In this document: in pieces, positions 33,108 to 40,079 of the stretch
Numbering within the stretch: position 1 is the first letter of the stretch
Layout: each line of letters opens with the position of its first letter
From: JAKFWF01 sp031429105
GTDB taxonomy: Bacteria; Pseudomonadota; Alphaproteobacteria; Rhizobiales; Hyphomicrobiaceae
Length of the DNA stretch: 64,000 bases
Assembly: GCA_031429105.1 (NCBI GenBank)
Contig: JANOYV010000122.1
Span: forward strand, 1 to 64,000
Reading direction: 5' to 3'
Notes under the pieces: model-generated
Database searches by the model: none
What the model saw: only the letters and a program-made list of their open reading frames with translations
What the model was told of the DNA's origin: nothing
Made by a program: the position numbers and the translations under genes

Positions 33108-34970
33108 ATGGCGATCGAAACTGATCAACGAGCCAGGCGTTCCGGGTTCGTTGAAACGGCGACCGAGATCGCGTCGCGTATCGGCATTATGTTGTGGCCG
33201 GTCTGGAAGCTGTTGGCCACAGCCGTCAAGCGGTGCGGTGGCTCATGGATCGCGCGTTTTATCGGCTCAAGCCTCGCGCGGCGTATTTTCGTGTCGAACA
33301 TCGCTGGCCTGTGCGTCTTGCTCGTCGGTATTTTGCAGCTCAGCAAACACAACGCTTGGTTGATCGAAGCTAAACGCGACAGCTTGATCGCCCAAGGCGA
33401 AATCATAGCTGCTGGCATCGCCTCCAACGCAACCGTCGAAAAAGGTGATCGGGTGATCCTCGATCCCGACAAACTGCCCGAGCTGGAAGGCGGCAAGATC
33501 CCGTTCCGCAACGACGGGTTTGCCTCTCTCGACCTGTCGATCCAGCCGGAAATCGTTACCCCGGTCTTGCGGCGACTAATGCAGCGGACCAAAAACGTGC
33601 GCGCGCGTATCTACGCCCGTGACGGCGCGTTGATCGTAGATAGCGCGCAAATCCTGCAGCGTGGTCAAATGGCGCGCAACGAACCAGCGCACGCAGATCG
33701 ACCCAAGGCGCGGACGTTCTGGACCAAACTTGCCGAGAAGATCAACGGCTCGGATTTGCCAGTGTACCAGGAAATCGGCAGTGCCAATGGTACGACCTAC
33801 CCGGAGGTGCGTATGGCACTTGGCAGTGGCATCACCACGCCGATGGTGCTTTTGACCAAGGACGATGAGCAGATCGTGTCGATTGCCGCGCCGATCCGCC
33901 GGGCAGGCGCAGTCCAAGGCGTGCTGCTGCTATCGACAAAACCCGGCGAAATCGACGACATTTTAGATTCCGAGCGCAAAGTGATTTTCACAATCGCAGG
34001 CCTTGCCCTGTTGGCAACGATCCTGGCTTCGATGCTGCTGACGCGCACGGTGGCTGGGCCGATGCGTCGCTTGTCGGCGGCGGCTGAACACGTCAGCCAC
34101 AACATCACGGCGCGCCAAGAATTACCCGAGTTTAAAGGGCGTACTGACGAAGTCGGACAAATGGCAGAAGCCTTTCGATCCATGACGGCCGCACTCTACC
34201 GCCGGATTGAAGCCAGCGAAAAGTTCGCAGCCGACGTTGCCCACGAGTTAAAAAACCCCCTGACTGCGGCGCGCTCGACGGCAGAAAGCCTGACCTATGC
34301 GAAGAGCGATGAACATCGCAACCAGTTGGTCGCCCAAATTCAAATCGAGATCAAACGGTTAAACCGGCTGATTACAGACGTGTCGAACGCGTCTCGCCTG
34401 GATGCCGAACTGGCCCGCCAGCAGACCGAGCCGGTTGATCTGGCGATCATTACGTCCGGCATCGTTGCGACCTTCCGCGATATCTTAAGTGAAAGCTCAA
34501 AGACCATCGGGATCGTTGTCTCGCCATCCTTGGCCGGGCAAAATCTTGTGGTTGAAGGGCACGAGGGGCGCATTTCCCAGGTTATTACAAATCTGATCGA
34601 CAACGCGTTGTCATTCTCGCCGGAGGGCGGCGCTGTTGCTGTGACCTTGATGCGCGATGGACCGACAATCCGCATTGCGATCAAAGACCAGGGCCCCGGC
34701 ATCGACGAGGACAAACTCGATACCGTGTTTGATCGCTTTTATACCTATCGCCCAACAGCTGACAGCAGCCGCGGCAGCAATTCCGGCCTAGGCCTTTCGA
34801 TTTCGCGCGAGATTGTCCGGGCGCACGGGGGCCAAATATGGGCCGAGAATTGCTATGTCGACCACAGTCACACGGTTCGCAGTGGCGCGCATTTCATTGT
34901 CGAATTGCCAGCCGCACAAAACGTCCAAGCGGGCAATCGCACCAACGCCAATCGCATTCGCCGGGGCTAA
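33108..34970 (+). CDS. chvG: Sensor histidine kinase ChvG
   Basis: 620 residues. Two membrane segments, at about 64-82 (FVSNIAGLCVLLVGILQL) and about 288-308 (IFTIAGLALLATILASMLL), bound a periplasmic stimulus-sensing domain. HAMP follows, then the H-box FAADVAHELKNPLTAARSTA, N-box and the GPGIDEDK G-box. It is the partner of ChvI. An N-terminal extension of about 50 residues precedes the first membrane segment. The stop lies 5 bases before hprK, which fits one operon chvI-chvG-hprK. Confidence 0.95.
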   Translation: MAIETDQRARRSGFVETATEIASRIGIMLWPVWKLLATAVKRCGGSWIARFIGSSLARRIFVSNIAGLCVLLVGILQLSKHNAWLIEAKRDSLIAQGEIIAAGIASNATVEKGDRVILDPDKLPELEGGKIPFRNDGFASLDLSIQPEIVTPVLRRLMQRTKNVRARIYARDGALIVDSAQILQRGQMARNEPAHADRPKARTFWTKLAEKINGSDLPVYQEIGSANGTTYPEVRMALGSGITTPMVLLTKDDEQIVSIAAPIRRAGAVQGVLLLSTKPGEIDDILDSERKVIFTIAGLALLATILASMLLTRTVAGPMRRLSAAAEHVSHNITARQELPEFKGRTDEVGQMAEAFRSMTAALYRRIEASEKFAADVAHELKNPLTAARSTAESLTYAKSDEHRNQLVAQIQIEIKRLNRLITDVSNASRLDAELARQQTEPVDLAIITSGIVATFRDILSESSKTIGIVVSPSLAGQNLVVEGHEGRISQVITNLIDNALSFSPEGGAVAVTLMRDGPTIRIAIKDQGPGIDEDKLDTVFDRFYTYRPTADSSRGSNSGLGLSISREIVRAHGGQIWAENCYVDHSHTVRSGAHFIVELPAAQNVQAGNRTNANRIRRG

Positions 34971-34975
34971 GCCGG

Positions 34976-35431
34976 ATGCAACCGCGTTTGATCCACGCAA
35001 CAGCCATCGCAATGGGAGGGTACTCAGCCCTCATTCGCGGACCGTCAGGGGCTGGCAAGTCAGATTTGGCGCTGCGATGCCTTGGTGTCGCGGCATCCAC
35101 GCTTCTGCCGCAACGCACACTGCTGGTGGCCGACGATCAAGTGCTGCTGACCCGGATCAGCGACCACTTGAGCACATCGGCACCTGCCCAGATCAAGGGC
35201 CAACTGGAGGTCCGCGGCTTGGGGATCGTTGAGGTTGACACCTGCCAGGAAGCACAGCTCGTGCTGGTGGTCGATCTCGTATCTGCAACGCTCATCGAGC
35301 GAATGCCAGAGCCTGACCACTGCGAAATTGACGGTATCGTCCTACCCTGCTTGACTCTGTACCCGTTCGAGGTGTCTGCAGCATTCAAACTCCTAATGTG
35401 TCTCCAAGCAACCCGGGCGCGATATTCGTGA
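34976..35431 (+). CDS. hprK: HPr kinase/phosphorylase, short alphaproteobacterial form
   Basis: 151 residues, only the C-terminal catalytic domain of Gram-positive HprK. Walker A is GPSGAGKSDLALR at about 22-34; the signature loop reads VRGLGIVEV. It phosphorylates or dephosphorylates the regulatory serine of HPr. The usual start is the ATG at 34976, 5 bases after chvG. It links ChvG/ChvI signalling to the PTS proteins downstream, an arrangement typical of Rhizobiales. Confidence 0.93.
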   Translation: MQPRLIHATAIAMGGYSALIRGPSGAGKSDLALRCLGVAASTLLPQRTLLVADDQVLLTRISDHLSTSAPAQIKGQLEVRGLGIVEVDTCQEAQLVLVVDLVSATLIERMPEPDHCEIDGIVLPCLTLYPFEVSAAFKLLMCLQATRARYS

Positions 35432-35587
35432 GCGGAAAACTGTTTCAACAAGGCATAGTTGCAGAATTTCTCTTGCGATCCGTGAAAAGCCTTGTCATCC
35501 ATGCACCTCTCAATAGCGCTAAACACGACAATGTGTAGATGACGCCGACCAGTGCCGGACCATAGCCCAAGGAAAATTTCGAAGCCG

Positions 35588-35992
35588 ATGATCGGACTTG
35601 TCATCGTCACCCATGGCGGACTGGCGGGCGAATTCCGCTCAGCGCTAGAGCATGTGGTCGGCCCGCAAAAACTGTTGGAAACCGTGTCAATTGGACCGGA
35701 AGACGACATGGAGCTCAGGCGCGGCGACATTCTGGCGGCGGTAAAGCGCGCAGATGCGGGGGATGGCGTGGTTTTGCTGACCGACATGTTCGGTGGCACA
35801 CCGTCGAATTTGTCGATTTCGATCATGGACGACGCCAACGTCGAAGTGATTGCTGGCGTTAATCTGCCGATGCTGATCAAGCTTGCCAGCATTCGTTCAG
35901 AGACGAATTTGGTTAAAGCAGTTGATCTCGCCAAGGAAGCTGGGCGAAAGTACATCAGCGTCGCGAGCCAGATCCTGGCCGGCGAGACCTGA
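35588..35992 (+). CDS. PTS EIIA component, mannose/fructose/sorbose family
   Basis: 134 residues. The phosphorylatable histidine is His9 in VIVTHGGLAGEF, and LLTDMFGGTPSNLSI is the family core. Because no membrane EIIC/EIID genes accompany it, it is a regulatory EIIA of the incomplete PTS of alphaproteobacteria, not a sugar transporter part. HPr follows 49 bases downstream. The open frame upstream to 35552 is not used, as MIGLVIVTHGG is the standard N-terminus. Confidence 0.93.
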   Translation: MIGLVIVTHGGLAGEFRSALEHVVGPQKLLETVSIGPEDDMELRRGDILAAVKRADAGDGVVLLTDMFGGTPSNLSISIMDDANVEVIAGVNLPMLIKLASIRSETNLVKAVDLAKEAGRKYISVASQILAGET

Positions 35993-36041
35993 TACTCTCA
36001 AACGATCTGGGACCAGGCCGTTCAGTTTAGGGAGTTGTAGC

Positions 36042-36335
36042 ATGCCTGAAACGGACCATCCCCAAGCCACAGTGCTCGTCCGAAACCGCAAGGGGCTTCA
36101 TGCGCGAGCCTCAGCCAAATTCGTGAAATGCGCTGAGGAATTCGACGCAACCGTCTGGGTCACCCGCGAGGGTCAAGTCGTTGGCGGAACCTCGATCATG
36201 GGCCTCATGATGCTGGCAGCAGGCCCCGGATCGCAGCTGCATATCCGGGCGGAAGGGGTGCAGGCGCAGGCAGCGCTCGCTTCTCTCGTTGCCCTAGTCC
36301 AGGACGGTTTTGGCGAAGATTGCGTCGACGACTGA
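36042..36335 (+). CDS. ptsH: Phosphocarrier protein HPr
   Basis: 97 residues. The catalytic histidine is in NRKGLHARASAKFVK, and the regulatory serine is in GGTSIMGLMMLAA, the target of HprK. It passes phosphate from EI (not in the window; possibly PtsP elsewhere) to the EIIA upstream. A long N-terminal open frame overlapping the EIIA gene is ignored. GGGAG precedes the ATG by about 8 bases. Confidence 0.93.
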   Translation: MPETDHPQATVLVRNRKGLHARASAKFVKCAEEFDATVWVTREGQVVGGTSIMGLMMLAAGPGSQLHIRAEGVQAQAALASLVALVQDGFGEDCVDD

Positions 36336-36341
36336 TCTCCC

Positions 36342-36382
36342 GTGCGTAGCGGCTGGCTCCCCGGAGGGGAGTCGCTGCGCAC
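36342..36382 (+). terminator. Stem-loop after ptsH
   Basis: GTGCGTAGCG (36342-36351) pairs with CGCTGCGCAC (36373-36382). Inside lies CTCCCC-gga-GGGGAG. No T-run follows, so it is either a Rho-type end or an RNA-stabilising hairpin. Confidence 0.45.
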
Positions 36383-36402
36383 AATGAAACAATGCGCACA
36401 AC

Positions 36403-36429
36403 AAAAAAGGGCGCCCACGAAGGGCGCCC
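36403..36429 (-). terminator. Terminator of the TadG-like gene
   Basis: On the minus strand GGGCGCCC-ttcgt-GGGCGCCC is followed by TTTTTT. It lies about 50 bases past the stop of the TadG-like gene. Confidence 0.85.
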
Positions 36430-36481
36430 CAAAGGCAATAACAGCAGAAGGTTAGCTCACATTCCGGCAAGTCTGCACACC

Positions 36482-38017
36482 TTAGTGGGTGATGTGCAGC
36501 TTCGCGATCTGGAGCGCGATATCGCGGAAGGCAGCGCGGAGTGCATCGCCGTTCGAAGCGTTGTAGAAGAAGGACGTCTGGGTTGCGCAAGCACTGAGCA
36601 TACTCACAGCGTTGCTGTCGCTACCGACCTGGAAGCCAATCGTATAAACCGTGATGCCCTTTGCCTTCATTGCAGTGCACAGACCCAAGGCACGCTGGCG
36701 GATCGGTGTCGTCGGCGTAGAGTTGTCGTTATATTGCTGACCACCCGTTGTGTTGTACGCACCGTCCGTCATCAGAACAGCGATCTTCCTGAGCTTAGGC
36801 TGACCATATTCGCCGACTTCGGCCAGTTTAGCATACGGCTCGGGACGGCTGTTTGACGGCCAGATCTTGTCCCAGTCCGGTGACAGCAAATACCAGGCCC
36901 AGGCATGACCGATGGCACCGGCCGTTGCTTTTTCCGCAACGAAGCTGTCGATCGATGCCTTGAGAGCAACTTTATTACTGGTCAGAGGCGTGATTGTCGT
37001 CGCCTCTGGACAGGTGGTGGTCAGCGTTTCGGCAAGTGTATCCCAGGTTGACTGGTTCTGCACACCGGCCGAAACCAAGGCGGTCACGTGGCTGTAATTA
37101 TAAGCCAGCGCGTCGTTGTATGTCGTTACCCAGCTACCCTGGCCAGGTGCGCGATCAGTCAGTTCATCCGTACCAAGCCGCTCGGTCACGCACTTCGCCT
37201 TCGCGACGTTGTCGACTACGAGGTACTGCGACTTGTTCTTGCAGGAGTTCTTTAGAACTCCGTTCGTGTAGCAGCTCGCTGGATACACATAGTGCGATGC
37301 CGGTGTCGGGTTCTGATTGGTCACCGGTTGGAAATAGTCGCCGACGTTGACCGCCGCCGAGAATGGCGCCAGGGCCACTTTCGACGTGTAAGCGCTTTGA
37401 TCGGACCACACGACGATGTCGATCAAGTCCTTAGCCGCAGTCTTCATGTCGATCAACTTCTGACCGCTCATGGAGCCCGTGGTGTCGAGCATCATCGAAA
37501 CTTCGATATTGGTGCCGGAGTTGCCGCCGACAGCGATCGTCGATTCCGCCTGCCTGACATCGCCAAGCTGAAGAACCGGCAAGCGGCTAATCCCCAAGAT
37601 GTTGAGAAATGGCGTCTGCACGTAGGCCGAACCGCGCGCTTCGAAGCTCGTTGCCGAGTTCTTCGAGACGAAGTTGACCGTGTCGTTGGTCGTGATGTTC
37701 GACTTCATCTGGTTGTAATACGACGTCGCCGACTGAACCGCCTTCGTCGCATCGCCATATGTCGTCTGCGCCGTGCGACCAGCGGCCAACAGCGCGGAAT
37801 CGATCGCTGACTGTGTCTGGTTTCGGGCACTGAGCCAACGACCGTAGTCAACCGCGCCACCAACGAGTGCCACGACGACCAACGACGTCAAACCAAACAA
37901 CATCGCCACGTTACCTGACTGATCACCGGAAAACCGGTTCAGCAGGGTTTGAGCACCCTCCGACTTTGGATCGGGTGCTGGTACAGCAGACATTTTTACT
38001 GCTCCCCAACTCAACAT
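36482..38017 (-). CDS. TadG-like Flp-pilus/TadE-family protein with VWA domain
   Basis: 511 residues. The N-terminal TadE/TadG segment (SGDQSGNVAMLFGLTSLVVV and on, about 25-55) is a membrane anchor. A von Willebrand A-type domain follows with a MIDAS-like MLDTTGSMSGQK and the second metal loop in AVLMTDGAYNTTGGQQ. It is probably secreted or surface-exposed and linked to tight-adherence pili, but no other tad gene is near. Two starts are plausible: ATG 38017 with AGGAGG six bases upstream (used here) and ATG 37993 with GGGGAG upstream. It has its own AT-rich promoter region and terminator. Confidence 0.88.
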   Translation of the reverse strand: MLSWGAVKMSAVPAPDPKSEGAQTLLNRFSGDQSGNVAMLFGLTSLVVVALVGGAVDYGRWLSARNQTQSAIDSALLAAGRTAQTTYGDATKAVQSATSYYNQMKSNITTNDTVNFVSKNSATSFEARGSAYVQTPFLNILGISRLPVLQLGDVRQAESTIAVGGNSGTNIEVSMMLDTTGSMSGQKLIDMKTAAKDLIDIVVWSDQSAYTSKVALAPFSAAVNVGDYFQPVTNQNPTPASHYVYPASCYTNGVLKNSCKNKSQYLVVDNVAKAKCVTERLGTDELTDRAPGQGSWVTTYNDALAYNYSHVTALVSAGVQNQSTWDTLAETLTTTCPEATTITPLTSNKVALKASIDSFVAEKATAGAIGHAWAWYLLSPDWDKIWPSNSRPEPYAKLAEVGEYGQPKLRKIAVLMTDGAYNTTGGQQYNDNSTPTTPIRQRALGLCTAMKAKGITVYTIGFQVGSDSNAVSMLSACATQTSFFYNASNGDALRAAFRDIALQIAKLHITH

Positions 38018-38437
38018 AACAAACCTCCTGCGTTATATTTTTTTGCAAACGCAGCATTGCCTGAAATGAATTGAGTAATTGTTAAAATCGAAGCGCAGTA
38101 AAAGAGCTATTAGACTGCCTTTTATACTATGTTTATTCGAATTTGATGTGAATTTTAAGCTTGACTTTAATTACTAAGTAAGAATTTTATCTATGTTTCA
38201 TAAGAAATATCGATGCAGGAACTGAGCCAACGCCCATTTATCGGAGATGTTGCATCGGATGCGACATATAAGGACATGTTTATATGTTGTTGCGCTGTGT
38301 GCGACTGAGCGCTATAGCCCTCCCCACCGGGCAGTGCTGCGAAAAAAATTCTGCGGCGGCTGATAAAAAATCACGTCAAAAAATTCGAACCGACATCGAC
38401 TCTACATTTTCTCATCCCGCCAAAAGGACCGAACGCC
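38018..38437. promoter_or_regulatory. Divergent AT-rich control region of tadG-like gene and ahcY
   Basis: 420 bases without a gene. Bases 38030-38210 are strikingly AT-rich compared with the rest of the window and form the upstream region of the TadG-like gene. On the ahcY side, ACATATAA (38264-38271) and TTATATGT (38280-38287) make a perfect 8-bp inverted repeat of the kind bound by ArsR-family dimers. Farther on, GCCC-tccccacc-GGGC is the head of a weak stem-loop near 38315-38340. AAGGA precedes the ahcY ATG. I looked for and did not find an SAH or SAM riboswitch core. Confidence 0.5.
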
Positions 38438-39841
38438 ATGGCTAAGGCCAATGATTACGTCGTCAAAGACATTACGCTTGCAGATTGGGGCCGTAAGGAA
38501 CTCAATATCGCTGAGATCGAAATGCCAGGGCTGATGGCAACGCGCGCAGAATATGGCAAGGCACAGCCGCTGAAGGGCGCACGGATCGCCGGCTCCCTTC
38601 ATATGACAATCCAAACTGCCGTCCTCATCGAGACACTGAAAGCGCTCGGCGCCGACATTCGCTGGGCCTCGTGCAACATCTATTCGACGCAAGATCATGC
38701 GGCAGCAGCCATTGCCGCCACCGGGATCCCGGTTTTTGCCGTCAAAGGCGAGAGCTTGGTCGAATACTGGGATTACACCCGCAAGATCCTTGAGTGGGGC
38801 GACGGCGGCACACCGAACATGATCCTCGACGATGGTGGTGACGCAACGATGCTCGTCCACCACGGCCTGCGCGCCGAAAAGGGCGATGTCGCCTTCCTCG
38901 ACAAGGCTTCGAACGAGGAAGAAGAAGTATTCTTCGCACTTATCAAGACGTGCTTGAAGGAAAAGCCAGGCTGGTTTGCAACGCTTGCCAAGAATATCAA
39001 GGGCGTATCGGAAGAAACCACCACGGGCGTTCATCGCCTCTACCAAATGGAAAAAGAAGGCAAGCTTCTATTCCCTGCAATCAACGTCAACGATGCTGTC
39101 ACAAAGTCCAAATTCGACAATCTGTATGGCTGCCGCGAAAGTCTCGTCGACGCGATCCGTCGCGGCACTGACGTGATGATGGCTGGCAAGGTCGCCTTCG
39201 TTGCCGGCTACGGTGATGTTGGCAAGGGTTCAGCTGCCTCGCTGCGCCAGGGTGGCTGCCGCGTGATCGTCTCCGAGGTCGACCCGATCTGCGCTCTCCA
39301 GGCCGCCATGGAAGGCTATGAGGTTGTCACAATGGACGACGCTGCCTCACGTGCTGACATCTTTGTCACGGCAACCGGCAACATCGATGTGATCACCGTC
39401 GATCACATGCGCAAGATGAAAGACCGTGCCATCGTCTGCAACATCGGGCACTTCGACAGTGAAATCCAGGTTGCGGCCCTCAAGAACTTCAAGTGGCATA
39501 ACGTTAAGCCGCAGGTTGACGAGGTCGAGTTCCCCGACGGCAAGCGCATTTTGCTTCTGTCGGAAGGTCGCTTGGTAAACCTTGGTAACGCCATGGGTCA
39601 CCCCTCGTTCGTCATGTCGGCGTCGTTCACCAACCAGACGCTGGCTCAGATCGAACTCTGGACCAAGCCCGGCCATTACCAGAACAAGGTCTACGTGTTG
39701 CCTAAGCACCTCGACGAGAAGGTCGCGATGCTTCATCTGGAGAAGGTTGGCGCCAAACTGACCAAGCTCAGCAAGGCCCAGTCCGACTACATCGGCGTCG
39801 GCGAGCACGGCCCGTTCAAGCCGGACACGTACCGCTACTAA
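38438..39841 (+). CDS. ahcY: Adenosylhomocysteinase
   Basis: 467 residues. The N-terminal DYVVKDITLADWGRKELNIAE, the NAD-binding GYGDVGKGSA, the KSKFDNLYGCRESL substrate loop and the C-terminal KPDTYRY end are all canonical. It hydrolyses S-adenosylhomocysteine to adenosine and homocysteine and keeps methylation running. It carries its own leader and terminator and is followed by divL, an order conserved in many Rhizobiales. Confidence 0.97.
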   Translation: MAKANDYVVKDITLADWGRKELNIAEIEMPGLMATRAEYGKAQPLKGARIAGSLHMTIQTAVLIETLKALGADIRWASCNIYSTQDHAAAAIAATGIPVFAVKGESLVEYWDYTRKILEWGDGGTPNMILDDGGDATMLVHHGLRAEKGDVAFLDKASNEEEEVFFALIKTCLKEKPGWFATLAKNIKGVSEETTTGVHRLYQMEKEGKLLFPAINVNDAVTKSKFDNLYGCRESLVDAIRRGTDVMMAGKVAFVAGYGDVGKGSAASLRQGGCRVIVSEVDPICALQAAMEGYEVVTMDDAASRADIFVTATGNIDVITVDHMRKMKDRAIVCNIGHFDSEIQVAALKNFKWHNVKPQVDEVEFPDGKRILLLSEGRLVNLGNAMGHPSFVMSASFTNQTLAQIELWTKPGHYQNKVYVLPKHLDEKVAMLHLEKVGAKLTKLSKAQSDYIGVGEHGPFKPDTYRY

Positions 39842-39864
39842 GTGACAATGTGAGCCATCAGTTC

Positions 39865-39893
39865 AGGCCCGCCGGAAAACAACCGGCGGGCCT
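39865..39893 (+). terminator. Terminator of ahcY
   Basis: A perfect 11-bp stem, AGGCCCGCCGG / CCGGCGGGCCT, with an AAAACAA loop lies 24 bases after the stop. The T-rich tract is loose (TGCATGTTTT). Confidence 0.8.
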
Positions 39894-40079
39894 GCATGTT
39901 TTGCAGTCGCCGAGGCCCGACTACATCTGGCCAGTCGTAGCGAAGCCCTTCATACTGTTGATGATTCGGTTTGCCTCGACAGAACAGAATCACCCCCCGT
40001 CAATCCGCTGCCGTTGCGTTTCCAGCTGATCTGGCCTTCCCCGCTTGGAAGTTGGACCACAGACGACCCACGGAACGGA

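Noticed and set aside
38221..38437. SAH or SAM-type riboswitch upstream of ahcY
   Set aside because: I looked for the conserved SAH core and for SAM-II and SAM/SAH features by eye and did not find them. A model search would be needed to exclude it fully.
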